Positions 15,910-24,234 of a DNA stretch of 64,000 nucleotides are shown one piece after another. Position 1 is the stretch's first letter, and each line of letters begins with the position of its first letter. A program made the position numbers and the translations under genes. Source of the stretch: Pelagibacteraceae bacterium AG-325-J17 (GTDB lineage Bacteria > Pseudomonadota > Alphaproteobacteria > Pelagibacterales > Pelagibacteraceae); the NCBI GenBank assembly GCA_003282825.1, contig QBYM01000001.1:1-64000 (forward strand), read 5' to 3'. The notes under the pieces were generated by a model. It did no database searches and was not told the DNA's origin. It was given only the letters and a program-made list of their open reading frames with translations.

Positions 15910-18780
15910 TTATGCTGCATCTTCTTTAAATTCATCCATACTCGGACAAGTACAAAAAATATTCTTATCACCGTAAACATTGTCTACTCTTGCTACTGGT
16001 GGCCAAAATTTATTAGCTCTTAAAAATTTAGCTGGATAAGCTGCTTCTTGTCTTGTGTATTTGTGTTCCCAATTATCTGAAGCAAGCTCAGAGTCTGTAT
16101 GAGGTGCATTTTTAATTGGATTATCAATTTTATCAAATTTACCTGATTTAATCTTGTCTATTTCTTGCTTAATTTTAATCAAAGTGTCACAAAATCTATC
16201 TAATTCTGACAAGCTTTCACTCTCTGTTGGTTCGATCATCATAGTGCCAGCTACAGGCCATGACATTGTTGGCGCATGAAATCCGAAATCAATTAATCTT
16301 TTTGCTATGTCTTCCTCAGTTACACCTGTTTCTGATTTAATATTTCTAATATCAATAATACATTCATGAGCAACATTTCCTTGTGATCCTTTATATAAAA
16401 TTGGAAAATGATCTTTTAGTCTATGCGCAATATAATTTGCATTAAGTATTGCAACTTGAGAAGCAAGCTTTAATCCTTCTGATCCCATCATTTTAATGTA
16501 CATCCAAGAGATCGATAGAATACTAGAGCTCCCCCAAGGGGCTGCTGAAACTGCTCCAATTCCAGTTGTTGGTCCACAATCTTCAATAACTGGATGATTA
16601 GGAAGGTAAACTTGTAAATGTCTTTTACATGCAATAGGTCCCATTCCTGGCCCTCCTCCACCATGTGGAATACAAAATGTTTTGTGTAAGTTTATATGAC
16701 AAACATCTGGACCAAAATTTCCAGGCTTAGCAATTCCAACTAATGCATTTAAATTAGCTCCATCCATGTAGACCTGACCACCATGTTTATGAACTAATTC
16801 ACAAATATCAATTATTTTTTCCTCAAATACTCCATGGGTAGATGGGTAAGTTACCATTAATGCCCCAAGGTTTTCAGAGTGTTGTTCTGCTTTTTTCTTT
16901 AAATCATCAAAATCAACATTTCCCTCTTTATCACAATTAACAACAACTACTTTCATTCCAACCATCTGAGCACTTGCTGGATTAGTACCGTGTGCTGAGC
17001 TTGGAATTAAACATATATTACGATTAGCCTCACCTCTATCTAAATGGTACTTACGGATGACCATCAAACCTGCATATTCACCTTGAGCACCTGCGTTAGG
17101 TTGTAGAGAAACACCTGAAAAACCAGTAATAGATCGTAACCAATTTTTTAAATCAGTAAATAAATCTCTAAAACCCTCCATTTGTTCTATTGGAACAAAT
17201 GGGTGAGGTTGAGAAAATTCTTTCCAGGAAATTGGAGTCATTTCAGCAGCAGCATTTAACTTCATTGTACATGAACCAAGTGCTATCATCGTTCTATTCA
17301 ATGCAATGTCTTTATCTTCCAACCTTTTTAGATATCTAAGCATTTCAGTTTCTGAATGATATGAGTTGAAAACTGAATGTTCTAAATATTTTGAATTTCT
17401 TAATAAGTTTTTTGGTAGATTGGGTAAACTTACTGAAGGATCCTCTTTTTTGACTGACTCTGCTACATTAAAAATTTTTAATAATTGATTTACTCTATAA
17501 ACATTTTTTCTCTCATCAAATGAAATAGCAAGCATTTCAGAATTCACTTTTCGTATATTAACTTTCTGATTTAAAGCATTTTTATATATTTGTTCAGTCT
17601 TTTCCTTAGTAATAATTGTAACGGTATCAAAAAAATAATTCGAATAAAGTTCATATCCAGACTGTTTTATTTTATCAGCAAAACTTTTTGCTAATTGAGA
17701 CACTCTCTCAGAAATATTTTTAATTCCATCTGGACCATGATAAATAGCATATGCTGCAGAAACAATTGCTAATAAAGCTTGAGCAGTACAAATGTTACTT
17801 GTCGCCTTATCTCTTCTGATATGTTGTTCTCTAGTTTGTAAGGATAATCTATATGCCTTGTTACCATGTCTATCAACTGATACACCAACAATTCTCCCAG
17901 GCATTGATCTTTTGTATTCGTCTTTTGTTGCAAAAAAAGCTGCGTGTGGACCACCATATCCCATTGGAATTCCAAATCGTTGAGAGCTTCCAACTGCTAT
18001 ATCAGCACCGAGCTCTCTTGGTGTTTTTAGCTTTGCTAATGCCAACAGATCACAAGCTAATATTGCCTTCCCATTCTTTTTATGAATTTTACTAATTGCT
18101 TCGCTTGGGTCCTTAATATCCCCTAAAGTTCCAGGATATTGTAAAATTCCACAAACTAAATCTTCCTTTAACTGGTCTAAAACTTCATCTTCTTTACCAA
18201 CTAAAACTTTTAATCCCATTGGTTCAGCTCTTGTTTGAATTACATTTATTGTTTGAGGATGACAATCCTCAGAAACAAAAACTAAATTACTATCTTTTTT
18301 ATTTAATCTATGACTTAGACCCATAGCCTCTGCTGCTGCTGTACCTTCGTCTAATAAAGAGGCATTAGCAATATCCATTCCTGTGAAGTCAACGATCATT
18401 TGTTGAAAATTCAATAACATCTCAAGTCTTCCTTGAGCTACCTCAGGCTGATAAGGTGTATATGAAGTATACCAACCAGGATTTTCTAATATATTTCTTA
18501 AGATTACATAGGGTGTATATGTTCCATAATAACCCATACCAATAAAATTTGAATAAACTTGATTTTTTTTAGACATTACTCTTAATTTTCTTAAAGCCTC
18601 GTACTCTGAATTTGACTCACCAATATTAAGTTCACCTTTAAATTTTATTTTTTCTGGAACAGTATTGTTAATTAAGTCATCTAATGATTTATAATTTAAT
18701 TTTTTTAACATTTTTAATTGGTCTTCTTTAGAAGGTCCAATGTGTCTTTTTAAAAAATCTTTTTCTGAATTTGGTAACAT
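15910..18780 (-). CDS. gcvP: Glycine dehydrogenase (decarboxylating), P-protein
   Basis: A full-length, single-chain P-protein of 956 residues. It decarboxylates glycine with pyridoxal phosphate and passes the aminomethyl group to the lipoyl arm of GcvH. The PLP lysine lies in INLHKTFCIPHGGGGPG in the C-terminal half. The N-terminal KRHIGPSKEDQ and the glycine-rich substrate region SSAHGTNPASA are also typical. It overlaps gcvH by a single base. Its stop is followed after 6 bp by the FAD amine-oxidase-like gene. It is controlled by the tandem glycine riboswitch ahead of gcvT. Confidence 0.97.
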   Translation of the reverse strand: MLPNSEKDFLKRHIGPSKEDQLKMLKKLNYKSLDDLINNTVPEKIKFKGELNIGESNSEYEALRKLRVMSKKNQVYSNFIGMGYYGTYTPYVILRNILENPGWYTSYTPYQPEVAQGRLEMLLNFQQMIVDFTGMDIANASLLDEGTAAAEAMGLSHRLNKKDSNLVFVSEDCHPQTINVIQTRAEPMGLKVLVGKEDEVLDQLKEDLVCGILQYPGTLGDIKDPSEAISKIHKKNGKAILACDLLALAKLKTPRELGADIAVGSSQRFGIPMGYGGPHAAFFATKDEYKRSMPGRIVGVSVDRHGNKAYRLSLQTREQHIRRDKATSNICTAQALLAIVSAAYAIYHGPDGIKNISERVSQLAKSFADKIKQSGYELYSNYFFDTVTIITKEKTEQIYKNALNQKVNIRKVNSEMLAISFDERKNVYRVNQLLKIFNVAESVKKEDPSVSLPNLPKNLLRNSKYLEHSVFNSYHSETEMLRYLKRLEDKDIALNRTMIALGSCTMKLNAAAEMTPISWKEFSQPHPFVPIEQMEGFRDLFTDLKNWLRSITGFSGVSLQPNAGAQGEYAGLMVIRKYHLDRGEANRNICLIPSSAHGTNPASAQMVGMKVVVVNCDKEGNVDFDDLKKKAEQHSENLGALMVTYPSTHGVFEEKIIDICELVHKHGGQVYMDGANLNALVGIAKPGNFGPDVCHINLHKTFCIPHGGGGPGMGPIACKRHLQVYLPNHPVIEDCGPTTGIGAVSAAPWGSSSILSISWMYIKMMGSEGLKLASQVAILNANYIAHRLKDHFPILYKGSQGNVAHECIIDIRNIKSETGVTEEDIAKRLIDFGFHAPTMSWPVAGTMMIEPTESESLSELDRFCDTLIKIKQEIDKIKSGKFDKIDNPIKNAPHTDSELASDNWEHKYTRQEAAYPAKFLRANKFWPPVARVDNVYGDKNIFCTCPSMDEFKEDAA

Positions 18781-19160
18781 TATGCTGAAGTCTCCTTTGC
18801 AAATTTATCATAATCATCTTTATTCATTAAAGTATCCATTTCTGATTGATCTTTTATTTTAAGTTTAAAAAACCATGCTGAGTCCTCTGGATCCTGATTA
18901 ATCTTTGATGGATCATCCACTATGGCTTGATTTGTATCAACTACTTCACCGCTCACAGGAGTGTATACATCACTAGCAGCTTTCGTTGACTCAACAACAC
19001 CAGCAGTTCCATCTTTTTCTACGTTAGAACCCTTTTCTGGAAGTTCTGCAAAAACTATATCACCTAACATCTCTGTTGCATGTTTTGTAATTCCAATTGT
19101 TGCTACATCTCCCTCTAGTTTAATCCACTCATGTTCTTTAGAATATTTTACTTCACTCAT
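18780..19160 (-). CDS. gcvH: Glycine cleavage system H-protein
   Basis: The 126-residue lipoyl carrier of the glycine cleavage complex. The lipoylated lysine is Lys60 in [12 protein letters not shown], and [12 protein letters not shown] at the start is a family mark. It shuttles the aminomethyl group from GcvP to GcvT. It overlaps gcvT by 4 bp and gcvP by 1 bp, fixing a gcvT-gcvH-gcvP order within one transcript. Confidence 0.97.
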   Translation of the reverse strand: MSEVKYSKEHEWIKLEGDVATIGITKHATEMLGDIVFAELPEKGSNVEKDGTAGVVESTKAASDVYTPVSGEVVDTNQAIVDDPSKINQDPEDSAWFFKLKIKDQSEMDTLMNKDDYDKFAKETSA

Positions 19161-20263
19161 TTTGTTGCCCCTTTCACGTAACTTTTTTTATAAAACGGTA
19201 ATCCACAAATATTTGCTGGATGTTTTTTTCCTCTTACTTCTAAGAAAACTTTTGTATCTTTTTTTGAAAATTCATTTTCTATATAGCCCATTGCTACAGG
19301 TCCATTTACACTTGGTCCAAACGTACCACTTGTAATTTCTCCAATATGAACATCTGATTGATTAAATATCTTTGTTTTTTCTCTAGCAATTATTCTTCCC
19401 TCAGGTTTAATTCCAACTCTAATTTTACTAACACCATTATTTAATTGTTTAATGATTATATCAGAGCCAATAAAATCTCCCTTAGATATTCTTTCTTTTG
19501 AAATTGCCCATTTTAAATTTGCTTCCACTGGAGTTTTGTCTTTATTAAGATCATGGCCATATAAACATAAACCAGCTTCCAATCTCAAAGTATCCCTTGC
19601 TCCTAAACCTATTAATTTAGATCCTTTGTTGATTAATTCTCTGGTTAATTTATCTACAAAATCATTTGGGATCGATATCTCAAAACCATCTTCCCCTGTA
19701 TACCCAGATCGAGTAATATAAACTTTGTGATCTTGAAATGAAAACCAGTTTCCTGACATAAAATTTAGATCTTTTACTCCAGCAATAATATCGTTTAGGA
19801 TTTGAGACGATTTAGGTCCCTGAATTGCAATTAAAGATCTGTTTTCATCTAAAACCATTTTGTACTTTTCTTCTAGTAATTCCTTTAAAATTTTAATGTC
19901 ATTATCTTTGCATGCTGCATTAAGGATTATTAAAAAACCTTCATTTATTTTTGTTATAATTAAATCATCGTGTATCCCAGCATCTTTATTCATTAAGAAG
20001 CTATATTTAGAATGATTTAATTTTAAATTTTTCAAATCTAAAGGAAAGATTTTTTCTAAATCTTTAATTAGGTTTTCACCACCATAAATAAATAATTGAC
20101 CCATATGAGAAACATCAAAAATACCAGAATGATTTCTTGTGAATTTATGCTCCTCTACTATACCTTCTGAATATTGAATTGGCATCTGATAACCTGCAAA
20201 TTCAACAAATTTTGCATTGCTTTCTTGATGTAATTGGTACAGCGATGTTTTTTTTGTATTCAT
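19157..20263 (-). CDS. gcvT: Glycine cleavage system T-protein (aminomethyltransferase)
   Basis: This 368-residue enzyme transfers the one-carbon unit from the lipoyl arm of GcvH to tetrahydrofolate, giving methylene-THF and ammonia. Typical segments are [14 protein letters not shown] near the start, [10 protein letters not shown], the folate-site [11 protein letters not shown], and [20 protein letters not shown]. It is the first gene of the unit. Its start codon and ribosome-binding site are exactly complementary to the 5-prime part of aptamer 2 of the upstream riboswitch (20336-20347), which suggests control at translation initiation. Confidence 0.97.
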   Translation of the reverse strand: MNTKKTSLYQLHQESNAKFVEFAGYQMPIQYSEGIVEEHKFTRNHSGIFDVSHMGQLFIYGGENLIKDLEKIFPLDLKNLKLNHSKYSFLMNKDAGIHDDLIITKINEGFLIILNAACKDNDIKILKELLEEKYKMVLDENRSLIAIQGPKSSQILNDIIAGVKDLNFMSGNWFSFQDHKVYITRSGYTGEDGFEISIPNDFVDKLTRELINKGSKLIGLGARDTLRLEAGLCLYGHDLNKDKTPVEANLKWAISKERISKGDFIGSDIIIKQLNNGVSKIRVGIKPEGRIIAREKTKIFNQSDVHIGEITSGTFGPSVNGPVAMGYIENEFSKKDTKVFLEVRGKKHPANICGLPFYKKSYVKGATK

Positions 20264-20272
20264 ATTAACTCT
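20261..20272 (-). promoter_or_regulatory. gcvT ribosome-binding site and start codon, target of riboswitch pairing
   Basis: The transcript reads AGAGTTAATATG here, with the ATG at its end. The same 12 bases occur as a perfect reverse complement (CATATTAACTCT) within the leader at 20347-20336, at the 5-prime edge of the second glycine aptamer. Pairing would hide both the AGAG ribosome-binding site and the AUG. This is a direct sequence observation; the switching model is inferred. Confidence 0.7.
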
Positions 20273-20282
20273 TTGTACCCAT

Positions 20283-20421
20283 CTGTATATTTGCCTGAGA
20301 GTTTTGCTCCTTCGGCGAGAATTAAATCTCTTTCCAGAGTTAATATGTTACGGTCCTTTTTGCCTGAGAGATTCCTGGGTGGTTGCTCCTTCGGCGCTAC
20401 GATATTCTGTAGTCTCTCCCG
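20283..20421 (-). promoter_or_regulatory. Tandem glycine riboswitch
   Basis: Two glycine aptamers lie head to tail in the gcvT leader. Aptamer 1 (about 20421-20350) begins GGGAGAGACTAC, contains GCCGAAGGAGCAA and ends CTCTCAGGCAAAAAGGACC. Aptamer 2 (about 20345-20283) contains a second GCCGAAGGAGCAA and ends CTCTCAGGCAAATATACAG. These conserved blocks are diagnostic of the class. Binding of glycine by both aptamers is known to turn gcv operons on. In SAR11, glycine-activated riboswitches have been linked to the unusual glycine/serine dependence of the clade. No intrinsic terminator is visible between aptamer 2 and the start codon, so control is likely translational. Confidence 0.95.
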
Positions 20422-20428
20422 TAAATGA

Positions 20429-20457
20429 ATAATCTTACATGTATGTGAAAAAGTCAA
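20429..20457 (-). promoter_or_regulatory. Sigma70-like promoter for the gcv leader
   Basis: On the minus strand, TTGACT (20457-20452) and GATTAT (20434-20429) are separated by 17 bp. This predicts a start near 20422, immediately before the first aptamer. The -35 hexamer overlaps the stop codon of the upstream EamA gene. The fit to consensus is 5 of 6 and 4 of 6. Confidence 0.7.
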
Positions 20458-21332
20458 TCAGAAACAATTTTTTTTGACTTATTCAAAAGTGAATAAAACT
20501 GAAGTAATACTGCAAAAAGTATAATTGCACCTCCTATTAATCCAAACATTGAAGGTCTTTCACTTACAAAAAGAAATGCCCATATCGGACCAAGCACAGA
20601 TTCGGAAAGCATAATTATTCCAACTGTAGCAGAAGGAGTTGTTCTTGCTCCAATTGTAATAAATATAAAACCAAAACCAACTTGAAAAAAACCTGCTAGA
20701 AAACCTAAAAAAATATCATGAGGAGATATCATAATCTTAGTTGAGAGCAAAAACCCAACTAAACATGAACATACTCCAGCTACAAATTGAGCTGGGACCA
20801 TGTCTACAGTTGGATATTTTCTTATTATTATTATTAAAATTGCAAAAACTATTGGCATTGAAAATGCTGCTAGGTTTCCAGATAATTCACCTGGTGTGAG
20901 TGAATTTCCAACCATCAATAAAACACCTGTCATTGCTAAAGTAATTGAAGTTAACGTTGTAGTGCTTATTTTTTCTTTTAAAAAAAAATACCCAAATATT
21001 GAAAGAAATAGTATTTGAAGTGAAATTATAAAATTAGTATTTGCAACTGTCGTATTATACATTGCAAAAACATAACCACAGAAACCAATAGATAATATTA
21101 TTCCACCAAAAAATCCTGGTAAACCTGAAAAATAGAATGATTTAAAAGTTTTTCCTTTATAGCTAATAATTAAGAAAGCTAAAACAGTAAGTGAAAAAAA
21201 TAAAGATCTCCAAAATAAAATTTGCCATAAAGTTGCTCCCTCAAATGATTTAACAAGTAACCCACCAAAACTTAAACTTAATGCTCCTAAAAAGATTAAT
21301 AATGGACCAGGTAAGTTTCTTATGAAAGTCAT
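20454..21332 (-). CDS. EamA/DMT-superfamily permease
   Basis: A 292-residue inner-membrane carrier with ten hydrophobic helices and the FLKEKISTTTL and LLSESVLGPIWAFLF style signatures of EamA proteins (the exact text here is MLSESVLGPIWAFLF). It overlaps the stop of pxpC by one base, so it belongs to the pxpB-pxpC transcript. A role in moving 5-oxoproline, glutamate or a related compound fits the context but is not shown by the sequence. Its stop codon lies inside the -35 box of the glycine riboswitch promoter. Confidence 0.85.
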   Translation of the reverse strand: MTFIRNLPGPLLIFLGALSLSFGGLLVKSFEGATLWQILFWRSLFFSLTVLAFLIISYKGKTFKSFYFSGLPGFFGGIILSIGFCGYVFAMYNTTVANTNFIISLQILFLSIFGYFFLKEKISTTTLTSITLAMTGVLLMVGNSLTPGELSGNLAAFSMPIVFAILIIIIRKYPTVDMVPAQFVAGVCSCLVGFLLSTKIMISPHDIFLGFLAGFFQVGFGFIFITIGARTTPSATVGIIMLSESVLGPIWAFLFVSERPSMFGLIGGAIILFAVLLQFYSLLNKSKKIVSD

Positions 21333-22276
21333 TATATTTGTGAAATAAGGTTTTGAGTCTCTAAGTCATATAGTTTAAATAAAGTTTCTGCGCTAGATAA
21401 TTCGACTTCTTGGAATTTAACTTTTGAACCAGGCGTAAGTTGCACCAATTTGTCATAATCAGCACTGATAACAACTCCTATTTTAGGATAACCTCCAATA
21501 GTCCCATGATCAGAAAGCATAATAATTGGATTTCCATCTGCAGGTACTTGGATTACTCCTTTTATTAAACCTTCAGATTTTATGTTGGTATCAACAATAT
21601 TTTCAATTTTTGGTCCATCTAATCTCATTCCCATGCGATCTGATAATTTTGATACAACAAATTCCTTATCAAAAAAAATATTTTTTCCCTCTTCAGAAAA
21701 ATAATTAAAATTTGTTCCTTTAATAACTCTAATTTTTTCTATTTTTGTATTTATGTAATTTAGCTTTTTATCATTTAAGTCTTTATTAATTTTAGAAATA
21801 TATATTTTTTGTGTATCTTCTATTCTTTTTCCATTATTCGAACCTATATTTGCTTTTGTATTAATAGAACAGCTAGACCATTGATATTCTAAATTAAATT
21901 CACCACTAATTGCTAAATATCCATAAACAGATTTATTAGTTGTTATAATATCTATTTCATCACCATTTTCTAATGTGAAAGATTGATAACAGTTACCCTC
22001 AATATCATTATCATTTTTTCTAATTATAAATTTTACATCTCCTGCAATTGCACATTTAATATCGTCACCAAAATACTTCAACAATGGACCTTGATAAGCA
22101 AATTCAATTACTGGAGAATTTGTTTCATTCCCAACAAGTTTATTAGAAATTTGAAAATTTCTATTATCCATAGCCCCGCTAAATGGAATGCCAATATGAT
22201 AAAGATTACTTCTACCTTGATCTTGAAATGTTGTGTTAATTCCAGCTCTTTTAATCTCAAAATAATTTTTATTCAT
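21332..22276 (-). CDS. pxpC: 5-oxoprolinase subunit C (biotin-dependent carboxyltransferase family)
   Basis: About 314 residues of the KipA/PxpC family, recognised from AGINTTFQDQGRSNLYHIGIPFSGAMD (used here as FQDQGR and GIPFSGAMD) and MGMRLDGPKI. With PxpA and PxpB it forms the ATP-dependent 5-oxoprolinase that opens pyroglutamate to glutamate. A longer reading frame exists up to 22327, but the ATG at 22276 places FQDQGR at its usual distance from the N-terminus and overlaps pxpB by 8 bp. It is followed by an EamA permease with a one-base overlap. Confidence 0.9.
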   Translation of the reverse strand: MNKNYFEIKRAGINTTFQDQGRSNLYHIGIPFSGAMDNRNFQISNKLVGNETNSPVIEFAYQGPLLKYFGDDIKCAIAGDVKFIIRKNDNDIEGNCYQSFTLENGDEIDIITTNKSVYGYLAISGEFNLEYQWSSCSINTKANIGSNNGKRIEDTQKIYISKINKDLNDKKLNYINTKIEKIRVIKGTNFNYFSEEGKNIFFDKEFVVSKLSDRMGMRLDGPKIENIVDTNIKSEGLIKGVIQVPADGNPIIMLSDHGTIGGYPKIGVVISADYDKLVQLTPGSKVKFQEVELSSAETLFKLYDLETQNLISQI

Positions 22277-22943
22277 TGTAGTTGTTGTATTGATCTTTTG
22301 TAATTTGCTCAAAAGTGACGGCATCACCTGGATTAATTAAATTTGGATTATTCTCCTTGGAGCTATTAAAAATAACAATTGGTGTATTACCGATAATATT
22401 CCATCCACCTGGACTTTCAAAAGTATAAACATTTGCGAATTGTTCTGTAAGTCCAACTGAACCTTTTGGTACTTTTACCCTTGGTGTCTCTAAGCGTTTT
22501 GCTCGTAATTCAGTCTCTAGATCACCCAAAAAAGGCATCCCTGCAATAAAGCCTGTCATGTAACAAAAAAATTCTTTATTAAAAAATTTTTCATAAATTT
22601 TATCACGACTTATTTTTAATTTTTCCTCTAGTCTTTTAATGTCCAGTGAAAATTTTTCATCACAACAAACTGGAATTTTAATTTTGTTACTCTCTAACTT
22701 GTCATCATTAATAACATTTAAATTTTCGATTAATTTTTTAACAGTTTGAAAATTTTTTTTACGTAAATCAAATGAAACTATTAATTTGTTATAAGATGGA
22801 GTTAAATTGTTAATGCCGTCAATATTTTCTTTTTGAATACTTTTAAAATAACGTATTACTTTATTATTTACTTCTTTATTTACCTCGGTACCAAAATCAC
22901 AATATAAAGCTGCGTCACCAAGATTTGATATATTTTTTATCAT
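22269..22943 (-). CDS. pxpB: 5-oxoprolinase subunit B (KipI family)
   Basis: A 224-residue protein of the KipI/PxpB family, with GFIAGMPFLGDLETELRAKRL-type core (FIAGMPFLGDL), PRVKVPKGSVG and SPGGWNIIGNTP. It works with PxpC and PxpA to hydrolyse 5-oxoproline using ATP. It is the first gene of the minus-strand unit, head to head with pxpA only about 21 bp away. The two promoters must therefore lie partly within the opposite gene or share the short gap. Confidence 0.92.
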   Translation of the reverse strand: MIKNISNLGDAALYCDFGTEVNKEVNNKVIRYFKSIQKENIDGINNLTPSYNKLIVSFDLRKKNFQTVKKLIENLNVINDDKLESNKIKIPVCCDEKFSLDIKRLEEKLKISRDKIYEKFFNKEFFCYMTGFIAGMPFLGDLETELRAKRLETPRVKVPKGSVGLTEQFANVYTFESPGGWNIIGNTPIVIFNSSKENNPNLINPGDAVTFEQITKDQYNNYNE

Positions 22944-22964
22944 GCCATGTTATACTTACAAATA

Positions 22965-23744
22965 ATGAGTATGGAAATTAATATAAATTGTGATTTAGGT
23001 GAAAAATCAAAACATCACTCAAATAAATATGATCCAGATTTATTAGAAATCGTCAATTCAGCTAATGTAGCTTGTGGTTACCATGCTGGGGATGAGGAAA
23101 CCATGAATCAAGTAGTAAAAATTTCAAAAAATAATGGAGTAAGCATTGGTGCACATCCCTCTTTTAAAGACCAAGAAAATTTTGGGAGAGAAAGAATGAA
23201 TCTTTCTGAAAGTGAAATAAAAAAACTAATAATTGATCAATACGAAATTCTACAAAAAATAGCCTTAAACTACGGTGAAATAGTATCTCATGTAAAACCT
23301 CATGGAGCATTAAATAATATGGCTTGTGAAGATATTGAGTTAGCCACAATACTAGCCAAAACTATTAAGGATATTAATAAAGATATAATATATCTAGTGC
23401 CTACAGGATCAAAAATGCAAGAAGCAGCAAAAAAATTTGATATGAAATTTGCTTGTGAAATATTTGCTGACAGAAATTATGAGGATGATGGTAATCTTGT
23501 ATCAAGAAAAAAATCTCATGCATTAATTACGGACCCTGAACAAGCAAAAAAACATGTATTAAAAATGGTTCAAACTCAGTCGCTTAATTGTCACAGCGGG
23601 AAGCAAATACCTTGTGAAATCGACTCTGTGTGTATACATGGTGACAATCTAAGTTCTTTGGCTACGGCTAAATCAATAAAAGAAAATTTGATTGAAAATG
23701 GCTTAGAACTTAAAACTTTAAACAAAATGAAAAAATTTATTTAA
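22965..23744 (+). CDS. pxpA: 5-oxoprolinase subunit A (LamB/YcsF family)
   Basis: About 259 residues of the LamB/YcsF family, starting with the hallmark EININCDLGE and followed by VNSANVACGYHAGDE, SIGAHPSFKD, VKPHGALNN and CIHGDN. This is the subunit that binds 5-oxoproline in the PxpABC complex. The open frame begins at 22947, but ATGs at 22965 and 22971 give the family's normal N-terminus; 22965 is used. It is divergent from pxpBC and followed after 1 bp by the TPR protein gene. Confidence 0.93.
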   Translation: MSMEININCDLGEKSKHHSNKYDPDLLEIVNSANVACGYHAGDEETMNQVVKISKNNGVSIGAHPSFKDQENFGRERMNLSESEIKKLIIDQYEILQKIALNYGEIVSHVKPHGALNNMACEDIELATILAKTIKDINKDIIYLVPTGSKMQEAAKKFDMKFACEIFADRNYEDDGNLVSRKKSHALITDPEQAKKHVLKMVQTQSLNCHSGKQIPCEIDSVCIHGDNLSSLATAKSIKENLIENGLELKTLNKMKKFI

Positions 23745-23745
23745 T

Positions 23746-24234
23746 ATGAAAAAAATAATCTTATCTTTGTCTATATTATTTTTAATTACTGGAAATGTAT
23801 TTTCAGCAGGCTCTAGTAGCAGTGATGATAATGCTAAAACTAAATCAAGTTATGAAAAAGCTGTAACTCATATAGAAGCAGCAAAAAAACATGAGAAAAA
23901 AGGTAAATTAGAAAAAGCAAATAAAAGATACGTAAAAGCACAAAACCTACTAATAGAGTCAAACAATAAAAAACCTAACGATGCGGATACCTTAAATTAT
24001 TTGGGTTTTACTACTAGAAAACTTGGTGATTTTGAAAACGGAGAAAAATATTATCTTCAGGGTTTAGCTATTGATCCAAATCACAAAGGTATTAATGAAT
24101 ATCTTGGTGAATTATATGTAGCAACAAAAAGGCATAACCTTGCCGTTGAAAGATTAGAAGTTTTAAAAGGTTGTAATTGTGAAGAGTATGAACAATTAAA
24201 AGCAGTAATTGCTGGGCAACCTTCTAAGTATTAA
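23746..24234 (+). CDS. Secreted TPR-repeat protein
   Basis: A 162-residue protein with a clear signal peptide (MKKIILSLSILFLITGNVFS, likely cut after FSA). It then has a serine-rich linker and two or three tetratricopeptide repeats covering about residues 40-150 (for example the NYLGFTTRKLGDFENGEKYYLQGLAIDPN type; short form LGDFENGEKYYLQGLAIDP). It is probably a periplasmic protein-interaction module. It starts 1 bp after pxpA, so the two are cotranscribed, and converges with dctM with a 4-bp overlap. Its role in oxoproline use or transport is unknown. Confidence 0.8.
   Translation: MKKIILSLSILFLITGNVFSAGSSSSDDNAKTKSSYEKAVTHIEAAKKHEKKGKLEKANKRYVKAQNLLIESNNKKPNDADTLNYLGFTTRKLGDFENGEKYYLQGLAIDPNHKGINEYLGELYVATKRHNLAVERLEVLKGCNCEEYEQLKAVIAGQPSKY

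Noticed and set aside
20260..20457. Open frame of 65 codons across the gcvT leader
   Set aside because: It runs through both glycine aptamers; the conserved RNA motifs explain the sequence, and the peptide has no protein-like pattern.
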